This document shows positions 25,443-32,165 of a DNA stretch of 64,000 nt, piece after piece (within the stretch, counting starts at the first letter, position 1; each line of letters opens with the position of its first letter). Below the pieces are notes generated by a model, which saw nothing but the letters and a program-made list of their open reading frames with translations, searched no databases and was not told the origin of the DNA. The position numbers and the translations under genes are program-made. The stretch comes from an uncultured Victivallales bacterium. Its GTDB lineage: Bacteria > Verrucomicrobiota > Lentisphaeria > Victivallales > UBA1829. The stretch spans positions 1 through 64,000 of the forward strand of contig CAKUDG010000020.1 in NCBI GenBank assembly GCA_934644965.1, read 5' to 3'.

Positions 25443-25781
25443 TTATGATTTTTTGCAGAAAGGTGCAAACGTGCAAAAAATTCCCCCTATCGCAAAAACA
25501 ATTAATGAAAATATATAGTCTTGGTTGAAAAAAAGTTGCCCATTGGAAATTTTCATTCCGCTAATCAAGATAAAAACAGCCATAGCCAAAAAAATGGCAC
25601 CAAAAAAAACAATGGCCTTCCTGTAAAAAGGGAGTTTTTTTGTCTCTTTTTTGTTGCTTGAAAGCAAAATAGTTTCTTGGATCAAAAATTTTTCTCCGCA
25701 ATATCCGCAATTGGCCATTTTTCCTTGCAGTTCATCGTCTACATCATAAGAAGCATTACATTTTGGGCAGTAAATTTTCAT
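25443..25781 (-). CDS. Small zinc-ribbon membrane protein encoded inside the CRISPR array
   Basis: The 112-residue protein starts with a zinc ribbon of the MJ0042 type (CPKC at 5-8, CGYC at 25-28) and has two hydrophobic segments, about 56-76 and 89-108. It should be an inner-membrane protein with a small cytoplasmic metal-binding head; its function is unknown. The gene occupies exactly one spacer position: its stop is 6 bp from the repeat at 25401-25436 and its start is 34 bp from the repeat at 25816-25851. The start has AGGAG at 7 nt spacing. The repeat promoter just upstream reads straight into it, leaving a 5' leader of about 28 nt. It is clearly A+T richer than its surroundings. Related-looking ribbon and membrane proteins exist in this phylum, one of them at 27608-27922. 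Confidence 0.8.
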   Translation of the reverse strand: MKIYCPKCNASYDVDDELQGKMANCGYCGEKFLIQETILLSSNKKETKKLPFYRKAIVFFGAIFLAMAVFILISGMKISNGQLFFNQDYIFSLIVFAIGGIFCTFAPFCKKS

Positions 25782-25815
25782 TTTTTCTCTCCTATTTTTT
25801 ATAATATATATTTTT

Positions 25816-25843
25816 AATATAACACACGTTCAAATAACGTCAA
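25816..25843 (-). promoter_or_regulatory. CRISPR-repeat promoter placed to drive the embedded gene
   Basis: Within the repeat at 25816-25851, the minus strand shows TTGACG (25843-25838), 16 bp, then TATATT (25821-25816) preceded by TG. Transcription would start near 25809, 28 nt before the embedded gene's ATG. The same promoter is present in every intact repeat. Confidence 0.6.
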
Positions 25844-25917
25844 ATCACAACGACATTTATCTCGAACTTGCCGATATTAAAAATATAACACACGTTCAAA
25901 TAACGTCAAATCACAAC
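25816..25917 (-). CRISPR. CRISPR array, second block: 2 intact repeats, 1 spacer
   Basis: Repeats at 25816-25851 and 25882-25917 flank a 30-nt spacer and match the main block. The block is separated from it by 379 bp that hold the zinc-ribbon gene. Confidence 0.95.
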
Positions 25918-26533
25918 CGGTACTGTCGGCAGGATGAATGCCGGCCTGAAGCATCCCGGAAGCGATATCAAAAACAATCTCATTGCCGCAATACCCGGGA
26001 TATGCTGAAAAACGCGGTCCTTCTCCAGACGGATAACAACGAAAAAAATAAAACGCTTTTACTGGCTTCCAAAGTGCGATACGGGGACGATGAACGCTTT
26101 GTCGCCAGCAGGGTCATCCATGAGAATCAGGACAACGATGATTATAAACATGAACTTGTGAAAATAAAAAATGCGGATCTTCAAAACGGCCGTCCCGGCA
26201 CTACGGGGGCGCAAATTGAATCCGCATCTACTATCATTGTAATCAAAAATACGCTTTTTGCAAGCGGATTTGATAAAAATTCAGAAAATAACACCTGCTT
26301 CCCCATCATCGGAGAAAACGGCGCAAGATCGACTCCGACTACTACAGCAGGCAGAGTGATGAACTCTGCAACATGCTGGAACTTGACCTTGCCACTTCTC
26401 GCGGAAATGCGGTAAAGCGTCTGGAATATCTGGGTACCGCAAAACAGATGGCCGATACCGGTTCGGATATGGCAAAAATCAAACTGGCCACCGGGGGGGG
26501 AAAGGGCGGTGACGGCAAATGGCGTACGGAATA
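25918..26533 (+). pseudogene. Decayed fragment of a phage-type large polyvalent protein
   Basis: Coding-like sequence runs through this stretch in three successive frames, which indicates at least two frameshifts. The first piece reads MNAGLKHPGSDIKNNLIAAI. The second reads LKNAVLLQTDNNEK...VRYGDDERF, similar to the barnase/EndoU/RelE-like domain of phage polyvalent proteins. The third reads MLELDLATSRGNAVKRLEYL and ends GGDGKWRTEYI, like the KWRYEI motif of such proteins. The final stop codon lies inside the degenerate CRISPR repeat at 26534. Domain names are from pattern memory, not from a search. The fragment sits between CRISPR repeats as an oversized non-repeat block. Confidence 0.6.
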
Positions 26534-26634
26534 TATATAACACACGTCCCAATTACATCAAATCACAACACAAAAGAACAGTTTACAGAAGCAAATAAAA
26601 TATAACACACGTTCAAATAACTTCTAATCACAAA
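26534..26634 (-). CRISPR. Degenerate distal end of the CRISPR array: 2 decayed repeats
   Basis: The repeat at 26534-26569 differs from consensus at about six positions and the one at 26599-26634 at three; a 29-nt spacer lies between. Degenerate terminal repeats mark the end far from spacer acquisition. In both the promoter is damaged only partly (TATATA or TATATT remains), so transcription could still begin here. Confidence 0.85.
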
Positions 26635-26676
26635 TCTTAATACCTGTAAGTATATCCGCAACAAAAAATATGTAAG

Positions 26677-26883
26677 ACCGAACGCCTGTTGCAGGATCCT
26701 GTTTCATGTGGTCCGCGGCCGCAGCGGTGTATTCATCGGGCACTATTCGTGGATCAATACCGATAAAGAGGTGCTTTTGGACAGAAAATGCAAATTCCGC
26801 GCTTTACAAGCGTGGGAACCGGGTTTATTAAGGAAGATATCGTAAAAGACGGATTCCGACATATCGCCATTGTGGAGGTGTGA
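26677..26883 (+). pseudogene. ADP-ribosyltransferase-like C-terminal fragment, frameshifted
   Basis: The reading ILFHVVRGRSGVFIGHYS followed by DKEVLLDRKCKFRAL, then in the next frame DGFRHIAIVEV and a stop, matches the end of ART exoenzyme domains found on phage head-morphogenesis and toxin proteins (pattern GVYI...EKEVLF...F.V...HI.LE). The ExE-like spot reads DKE. A frameshift divides it near 26800 and no start region remains, so it is a remnant. It directly precedes a small intact frame starting 1 nt after its stop, an operon-like spacing typical of phage genes. Confidence 0.55.
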
Positions 26884-27112
26884 AATGCAGGAAGAATGGT
26901 ATATCCCATCAAAAATGGATAAACTCAGGGCTGCCGCTTTTGCCGCTACTCCCGCGGGGAAAAAATTTAATGAGGATCAGCATGAAAAGAATATGAGATG
27001 CATTCACTGGAGAGTCAAGAACGAGGGATTTGTCCCGCCTTTTTACGAGAAGAAATCATACGAGGAATGGCTGGCGAAGCATCCGGAGCTTTATAAAAGA
27101 CGGCATAAATAA
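26884..27112 (+). CDS. Small hypothetical protein, phage-remnant context
   Basis: A 75-residue, basic and Lys/Glu-rich protein starting MQEEWYIPSKMDKLRAAAFA and ending KHPELYKRRHK. No family is recognised. The ATG follows the stop of the ART-like remnant by 1 nt, which suggests former co-transcription. A hairpin terminator lies about 45 bp downstream. It may be a leftover phage gene that is still open. Confidence 0.5.
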
Positions 27113-27134
27113 AGCCTGAATCCACAAAAAAAAC

Positions 27135-27190
27135 GGGCATCTGAAGCCCATTCCGAAAACACGCTGATGAAAAAATCCGCGTGTTTTTTC
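27135..27190 (+). terminator. Double hairpin terminator
   Basis: GGGC-N7-GCCC (27135-27149) is followed by AAAACACGC-N14-GCGTGTTTT (27156-27188), ending in a run of T. It closes the phage-remnant genes. Confidence 0.75.
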
Positions 27191-27244
27191 GTGTCTTTTT
27201 TTTCGAGCGCCGGACCGGCTGACTCAGACTGCAACGGGGGAATC

Positions 27245-27388
27245 ATGCGAATTTATCTTTCGGCGGACATCCGTGATTTTTTGTCCGCTTCCGCGAAAAT
27301 GCACCTGGAAAATCGCCTGGCTGAATTTATCGCGAAAACACTGGCGGTTTCCATGCGGGACCTCGCGGAAAACGGAGCCCGCAGGTGA
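27245..27388 (+). CDS. Very small hypothetical protein
   Basis: A 47-residue frame (MRIYLSADIRDFLSAS...) predicted to be mostly helical and amphipathic. No family is recognised. An in-frame ATG at 27167 would overlap the terminator before it. It may be a phage-derived accessory frame or chance; the support is reading-frame length and plausible composition only. Confidence 0.3.
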   Translation: MRIYLSADIRDFLSASAKMHLENRLAEFIAKTLAVSMRDLAENGARR

Positions 27389-27607
27389 TCGGAAACGGCG
27401 GATTCGGTAACGGGAAAGACAGAAAAAAACACTCTTCATCTGCAGGAGAAATGCCACTTACTTTCACATCACGTCTCTGATCACAACAATCCGCATTCGG
27501 CATGAGCGGCATAAAATCATACAACCGATTTTCAAATGATGTTCCTTACACATTTCGCAGTCAATTCAAAACCATCGTGTCGGAGAACTTCTCCGCACAC
27601 CGCTCCC

Positions 27608-27922
27608 TCAACGGATCCGCATCCCGCATCTCGGGCAAATCACTTCCGGGCTCCCGCTCAACAGCAAATACAGTATCCCGGGCACTATCCCCAGACTGAA
27701 AAGCAGAATCAGCAGAATCACCGATGTTCCCCCGCAAGGCCTCCCCTCCCCCCGATATCCGCAATTCGGATTCGGACATATCACATACAGCCCGGAATTC
27801 TCCCCCTTCTTTCCTGCATTTCTCCGCCTGCCCACCAGACCACTCAGAACAACAAGCAGCAGAAGCACAATCACCGCAAGTGCAATCAGTATCTGCGAAA
27901 TGTATCCTTCCCCCATTTGCAT
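27608..27922 (-). CDS. Small membrane protein with split zinc-ribbon motifs
   Basis: The 104-residue protein has an N-terminal transmembrane helix (ISQILIALAVIVLLLLVVL, about 8-26), a CPNPNCGYRG knuckle near residue 54, a second hydrophobic segment (SVILLILLFSLGIVPGILYL) and a C-terminal CPRCGMRIR. The Cys pairs on either side of the second segment could bind one metal if both lie on the same side of the membrane. The start is fixed by AAGGAG six bases upstream. The function of this family is unknown. It resembles in style the array-embedded protein at 25443-25781, but the order of ribbon and helices differs. Confidence 0.7.
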   Translation of the reverse strand: MQMGEGYISQILIALAVIVLLLLVVLSGLVGRRRNAGKKGENSGLYVICPNPNCGYRGEGRPCGGTSVILLILLFSLGIVPGILYLLLSGSPEVICPRCGMRIR

Positions 27923-28234
27923 CTCGACTCCTTCCTTTCCCTTTCTCAAAAATTCAAAAGCATTCCAGCGCTCCCTGCCCCATATCATATAAGTTCCCGA
28001 TCTCTTTCTCAACTCCACAGGATCATTTTTCCTCTTTTTTTTCCCAGCGGGATCCTGCTCCTTCAGGAGCCCGAACTTCGACGGACATGAGCGCCTCCTC
28101 GCAAAGCAAAGTTCCAGGATAAATCAGGAGAAGAAAGTAAGGAAAGAAAGGGTGAAGGGAAAAAGCGAAAACAGAGAAAAAAAGAAGAAAAAGATGGAGG
28201 AAACACGGAAGAACAAAAATCTCCCATTCATTGT
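27923..28234. other. Intergenic region, no gene recognised
   Basis: About 310 bp. A long plus-strand open frame overlaps here but has a Pro/Ser/His-rich product that mirrors the minus-strand gene, so I do not call it. The stretch 28120-28220 is strongly purine rich. Confidence 0.4.
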
Positions 28235-28262
28235 TTGCTTTCCGGAAATTGCCTGCTATATT
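28235..28262 (+). promoter_or_regulatory. Putative promoter of a possibly leaderless mRNA
   Basis: TTGCTT (28235-28240) and TATATT (28257-28262) are 16 bp apart. The ATG of the next gene is 8 bp after the -10, where transcription would start, and no ribosome binding site lies between. Confidence 0.4.
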
Positions 28263-28270
28263 AGCCCGTC

Positions 28271-28606
28271 ATGAAGAAGAAAAGCAAATACCGATTATGT
28301 CTGATCGTCCTTTCCTGGATGGGATGTCTGGGGGGGCTGGCTTTCCCGTTTCCCGGAAACGTTTCTCCCGTCCTGAACGATCCTGCGGCACCTTTTTCCG
28401 AGCCTGCGGAAGAAAGACTGCTTGAAAGTCAGTACACGCCGCTTCACCTTCTTTTCCGGAAACCCGCAAACGCAGCTTCCGGCTTTTCCGGGGAAGAACA
28501 TGCTGTGTCCGGAGTCATCCGGGCCGCCACACTGAAAAACGTCTGCCGTTATCAGGCGTGCAGCGTAAAAAAATCCTCTCTGATTTTTGTCCCTCTCCGA
28601 TGCTGA
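28271..28606 (+). CDS. Small hypothetical secreted protein
   Basis: A 111-residue protein with a lysine-rich start (MKKKSKYR) and hydrophobic core (LCLIVLSWMGCLGGLAF) that looks like a signal peptide; cleavage near residue 25 is plausible. A lipobox is not convincing because the residues before the Cys are Trp-Met-Gly. The mature part has no known motif and three Cys. No Shine-Dalgarno precedes the ATG and a promoter lies directly before it, so the message may be leaderless. Function is unknown; it could also be a chance frame. Confidence 0.45.
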   Translation: MKKKSKYRLCLIVLSWMGCLGGLAFPFPGNVSPVLNDPAAPFSEPAEERLLESQYTPLHLLFRKPANAASGFSGEEHAVSGVIRAATLKNVCRYQACSVKKSSLIFVPLRC

Positions 28607-28762
28607 TCTACCCCAGGCGCAGGAAGGCTCGATTGTCCGTCTGATCTTTTTCCCGGCATCGGGCATTCCTTTTTCCCCGGTCCTATTGATTGCATTGAAA
28701 GAGGAATCCTGGGATCCTGTTCTCAGAGATTCAAAAATCCACAGAGGAGTTTCTTTGTTTTT

Positions 28763-29806
28763 ATGACACTTTTCATTGTCAGCATCGCCATCGCCCTTGG
28801 CGTTTCGTTTTTATGTTCCATTATGGAAGCCGCTCTCCTGAGCATCACCCCGAGTCAGCTTGCCGTCATTTCGGAGCGCTCCCCCGCAAAGGGGAAAATC
28901 TGCAGGGATTTCAAAAAAGACATCGAAAAACCCATCGCCGTCATTCTGATCCTGAACACCGCAGCTCACACCTTCGGCGCCTCCATCGCCGGCGCGGAAT
29001 TCGATGAACTCTTCGGAAACAGCTATATCTGGCTCTTTTCCCTGATTTTCACCATCCTGATGGTCCAGTACACGGAAATCCTCCCGAAAACGCTCGGCGT
29101 CCGATTCAACGCCAGAGTCATTTCCTGGACCGCACAGACACTGAAGTATCTCGTCCGCATCATGACGCCACTCATCACTCTCGTCCACCTCATCAACCGC
29201 CCCTTCGATCCCAAACGCGATGCCGGAAAGGACGATAAGGTCAATATCGGCGAAATCACCGCCCTCGCCTCCATGGCACGGAAAGCCGAACAGATCACCA
29301 CAACTCAGGAACAGATCATCCGGAACACCCCCATGCTCGGAAAAAGAAGCATCGAAGAACTGATGCTCCCTCTCGAAAAAGTCTGCATCATCCCCGCTGA
29401 AGCCTCCCGCGCAGAGGTCCTCAGCCAGATGCGCAACGATCAGCATTCCCGCTATCCTGTCATCGACAATCAGGGACAGATCATCGGATGCCTCTATGCA
29501 AAAGATCTCCTCTTCCACAAAGAGGAGGAATGGAAAGAACTCATGCGTCCTGTCAAATTCATCGATACGCGTCTCTCTCAGCTCGAACTCATCGAAAACG
29601 TCGTCAAGCTGGATTCCAAACTTCTGATGGTCAGAGACGAAAATCAGAAAATCATCGGAATGCTGACTGTCAACGACGCTCTCCTCGAACTCGTAGGCCA
29701 GGAGTTCCCCGAAGCCTCCGCCCCCTCCGGCGGCAGCGCAGCCTCCTCCTCTTCTCCTGCGGCTTCTTCTTCGTCACTCCCGCTTCCGGAAGAGCAGAAG
29801 GCGTAA
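28763..29806 (+). CDS. CNNM/DUF21 and CBS-domain membrane protein (hemolysin C-like)
   Basis: The 347-residue protein has a DUF21 (CNNM) membrane domain at about 1-150, with helices such as FIVSIAIALGVSFLCSIMEAALLS and the conserved ILPKTLGVRF. A linker and a CBS pair follow (about 190-310, with MLPLEKVCIIPAEASRAEVL and RYPVIDNQGQIIGCLYAKDL). The CorC_HlyC domain that often ends this family is absent; the protein stops in a Ser/Ala-rich tail instead. Such proteins are implicated in Mg2+ or other divalent cation handling and can bind ATP at the CBS pair. It appears monocistronic. Confidence 0.88.
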   Translation: MTLFIVSIAIALGVSFLCSIMEAALLSITPSQLAVISERSPAKGKICRDFKKDIEKPIAVILILNTAAHTFGASIAGAEFDELFGNSYIWLFSLIFTILMVQYTEILPKTLGVRFNARVISWTAQTLKYLVRIMTPLITLVHLINRPFDPKRDAGKDDKVNIGEITALASMARKAEQITTTQEQIIRNTPMLGKRSIEELMLPLEKVCIIPAEASRAEVLSQMRNDQHSRYPVIDNQGQIIGCLYAKDLLFHKEEEWKELMRPVKFIDTRLSQLELIENVVKLDSKLLMVRDENQKIIGMLTVNDALLELVGQEFPEASAPSGGSAASSSSPAASSSSLPLPEEQKA

Positions 29807-29953
29807 AAACGGGCACAGAGAGTCCTCCTCTCTGTTTCCCTTGTTTTTTTCTTCCGCCCTCCCCCCACCTCCTCCTCTTCTTCCTCCCCACCCGGATTTC
29901 CGCGTGGGGAGGAAAGGGAAAAACGGGAGAAAAGCACTTCCAGACAAAAAAAA

Positions 29954-29996
29954 GACATCCCCGGAAAAAACTTCCGGGGATGTCTCTCATTTTTCA
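29954..29996. terminator. Bidirectional terminator
   Basis: GACATCCCCGGAA and TTCCGGGGATGTC pair perfectly over 13 bp, flanked by an A-run on the left and a T-rich stretch on the right. It can stop the CNNM gene on the plus strand and the GGGtGRT operon on the minus strand. Confidence 0.85.
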
Positions 29997-30067
29997 AGAA
30001 ACTCGAAAAACAATAAGAAGCTGGCTAAGCCTTCTCCGGAAACCGGAGACGCCGCTTTCCCTCTTCC

Positions 30068-31066
30068 TCACTTCATCGCCTGGGCAACCGCCACGGCAAC
30101 GTCGACAGAAGCGCCGACCATCGGATTGTTCCCCATTCCGATCAGTCCCATCATTTCCACGTGGGCGGGAACGGAAGAAGAACCTGCGAACTGAGCATCG
30201 GAGTGCATTCTTCCCATGGTGTCGGTCATGCCGTAAGAGGCGGGACCTGCTGCCATGTTGTCTGGATGGAGAGTTCTTCCGGTACCGCCGCCGGAGGCAA
30301 CGGAGAAGAAGGGCTTGCCGGCCTCGATGCGTTCCTTCTTGTAGGTTGCCATGACAGGATGCTGGAAACGGGTCGGGTTCGTGGAGTTTCCTGTGATGGC
30401 GATGTCCACGCCTTCCTTCCACATGATGGCAACGCCTTCGCGCACATCGTCGGCCCCGTAGCAGCGGACCGCGGCGCGTTCGCCCTTGGAATACGCCTTT
30501 TCAGAAAGGATCTTCAGTTCTCCGGTGAAATAGTCGAATTCCGTCTCGACACCGGTGAAACCGTTGATTCTGGAAATGATCTGGGCGGCATCCTTACCGA
30601 GTCCGTTCAGAATGACGCGGAGCGGTTCTTTGCGTGCCTTGTTCGCGCTGCGCGCGAGACCGATGGCGCCTTCCGCCGCGGCAAAGGATTCATGACCGGC
30701 GCAGAAGGCGAAACACTTCGTCTCATCCCGGAGAAGCATGGAGGCCAGATTTCCGTGCCCGAGTCCGACTTTGCGGTCATCCGCAACCGAACCGGGGATG
30801 CAGAAGGACTGCAGGCCTTCGCCGAGAGTCTTGGCAATCTCGCTGGCAACCGTCTGCCCGCGCTTGATCGCAACCGCCGCCCCGACCAGATAGGCCCAGC
30901 AGGCGTTCTCAAAACAAATCGGCTGAATGTCCTTCACCCGCTTGTAAATGTCAAGCCCCTTTTCCTTCGTGATCCGTTCGGCTTCCTCAAGAGAGGAAAT
31001 CCCGTTGTCGTTCAGGAACTTATTGATCTGAACAATTCTGCGCTCATAGCTTTCAAAAAGTGCCAT
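30068..31066 (-). CDS. GGGtGRT protein
   Basis: This 332-residue protein belongs to the family named for its motif GGGTGRT, found here near residue 262 in VASGGGTGRTLHPDNMAAGP. It also has long Gly/Ala-rich segments (CAGHESFAAAEGAIGLARSA). The family is of unknown biochemical function but is regularly found beside an Fe-S cluster scaffold gene in anaerobes, as here, where the scaffold gene lies 17 bp upstream on the same strand. A role in Fe-S cluster or metal-cofactor assembly is therefore inferred. GAGGGAG precedes the start. A bidirectional terminator closes the operon. Confidence 0.88.
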   Translation of the reverse strand: MALFESYERRIVQINKFLNDNGISSLEEAERITKEKGLDIYKRVKDIQPICFENACWAYLVGAAVAIKRGQTVASEIAKTLGEGLQSFCIPGSVADDRKVGLGHGNLASMLLRDETKCFAFCAGHESFAAAEGAIGLARSANKARKEPLRVILNGLGKDAAQIISRINGFTGVETEFDYFTGELKILSEKAYSKGERAAVRCYGADDVREGVAIMWKEGVDIAITGNSTNPTRFQHPVMATYKKERIEAGKPFFSVASGGGTGRTLHPDNMAAGPASYGMTDTMGRMHSDAQFAGSSSVPAHVEMMGLIGMGNNPMVGASVDVAVAVAQAMK

Positions 31067-31083
31067 TTCAACTTACTCCCTCA

Positions 31084-31776
31084 TTACTGCTGACGCGGAT
31101 TGATGGTTTTCACCGCATCGGCGAAACGTCCGTAAGTGCCGGTGAATTTCTTAACAGCCTCGTTCGCATCCATGCCCTTCTGAATGGCATCAAGCATCTG
31201 GCCGATTTTGATGAACTGGTAGCCGATCACCTTGTCTTCCTCGTCCAGCGCAATGGCGGTGACATAGCCTTCGGCCATCTCCAGATAGCGGACGCCCTTG
31301 GCGCTCGTGCCGTACATGGTCCCGGTAATGCTGCGCAGTCCTTTGCCGAGGTCTTCCAGACCCGCTCCGATGGGAAGGCCCCCTTCCGAAAACGCCGTCT
31401 GGGTACGCCCGTAGACAATCTGAAGGAACAGTTCACGCATCGCGGTGTTGATCGCATCGCAGACCAAATCGGTGTTCAATGCTTCCAGAATCGTCTTCCC
31501 GGGAAGAATTTCCGCCGCCATCGCCGCGGAATGGGTCATCCCCGAACAGCCGATCGTTTCCACAAGTGCTTCCTCGATCACTCCGTTCTTGACGTTCAGA
31601 GTCAGTTTGCAGGCGCCCTGCTGAGGCGCACACCAGCCGACTCCGTGTGTAAGGCCGGAAATATCCTTGACTTCCTTCGCCTTGGTCCATGCGCCTTCCT
31701 GCGGAATCGGCGCCGGCCCATGCTTCGGCCCTTTTGCGACGCAGACCATCTGCTCGACTTCATGCGTGAAGTTCAT
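31084..31776 (-). CDS. NifU/IscU-like iron-sulfur cluster assembly scaffold
   Basis: The 230-residue protein contains an IscU/NifU N-type fold with conserved cysteines in GWCAPQQGACKLTL and ETIGCSGMTHSAAMA, plus a third Cys in DLVCDAINTAM, suitable for holding a nascent [2Fe-2S] cluster. It is longer than classical IscU (about 130 residues) because of a C-terminal extension (ALDEEDKVIGYQFIKIGQML...). The start is ATG-Asn-Phe-Thr with AGGAGG upstream. It leads a two-gene operon with the GGGtGRT protein. The window also encodes a hydrogenase and other Fe-S proteins that need clusters. No cysteine desulfurase is in view. Confidence 0.85.
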   Translation of the reverse strand: MNFTHEVEQMVCVAKGPKHGPAPIPQEGAWTKAKEVKDISGLTHGVGWCAPQQGACKLTLNVKNGVIEEALVETIGCSGMTHSAAMAAEILPGKTILEALNTDLVCDAINTAMRELFLQIVYGRTQTAFSEGGLPIGAGLEDLGKGLRSITGTMYGTSAKGVRYLEMAEGYVTAIALDEEDKVIGYQFIKIGQMLDAIQKGMDANEAVKKFTGTYGRFADAVKTINPRQQ

Positions 31777-31836
31777 CGCTGTCCTCCTGATATGGGTTTG
31801 GTTTCTGTGAATCCTCCGGATAAACATCAAGTCTTC

Positions 31837-31864
31837 AATATACACCTGAATCCTTCTTTTGCAA
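31837..31864 (-). promoter_or_regulatory. Putative promoter of the scaffold/GGGtGRT operon
   Basis: On the minus strand TTGCAA (31864-31859) and TATATT (31842-31837) are 16 bp apart, about 60 bp before the start codon. Confidence 0.45.
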
Positions 31865-32032
31865 ACTCCTTTCCTGATCCTCTCCCCTGATCCTGCGCCT
31901 CTCCCTTTTCTTTCCTCAGGGGGGAGGACTCCGTTTTTTCCCGGATCCTACTTCCTTCTCCATTCCTCTCTGAAAATCCCTCTCCACCCTCCCTCTTCCC
32001 GGCAGAAAACGCCCTTTTTCATGAATCCCCTC

Positions 32033-32061
32033 TTGACCTTTTTACAATTATGGAATATAAT
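32033..32061 (+). promoter_or_regulatory. Promoter of the iclR-headed catabolic operon
   Basis: TTGACC (32033-32038) and a perfect TATAAT (32056-32061) are separated by 17 bp. Confidence 0.7.
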
Positions 32062-32079
32062 TTTATAATAGAATATTTA

Positions 32080-32096
32080 ATTTCATATTGTGAAAT
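32080..32096. promoter_or_regulatory. Candidate IclR operator
   Basis: ATTTCA-TATTG-TGAAAT is a perfect 6-5-6 dyad, 18 bp after the -10, directly downstream of the expected start site. A repressor bound here would block the operon, which fits autoregulation by the first gene. Confidence 0.5.
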
Positions 32097-32165
32097 AATT
32101 ATCCCGCAACAGAATCCCGCACAGGATCCGGTCGGGACAGAAAGAAAGGAGGCAGGAAAAAGGAG

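Larger units (their letters stand above)
31777..32165. other. Intergenic region with divergent promoters
   Basis: This 389-bp gap holds the promoter for the scaffold/GGGtGRT operon on one strand and the IclR promoter and operator on the other. No gene is seen; the middle part is C/T rich. Confidence 0.5.

Noticed and set aside
23538..25528. Open frames inside the CRISPR array encoding repeated NITHVQITSNHN-type peptides
   Set aside because: They are translations of the 36-bp repeat plus spacers and change frame with spacer length; they are not genes.
25437..25815. Transposon ends or a target duplication around the array-embedded gene
   Set aside because: The bases next to the two flanking repeats show no matching short repeats or inverted ends.
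27536..28090. A 184-residue plus-strand frame opposite the small ribbon membrane protein
   Set aside because: Pro/Ser/His/Gln-rich product; the minus-strand gene has a good ribosome site, membrane helices and Cys motifs.
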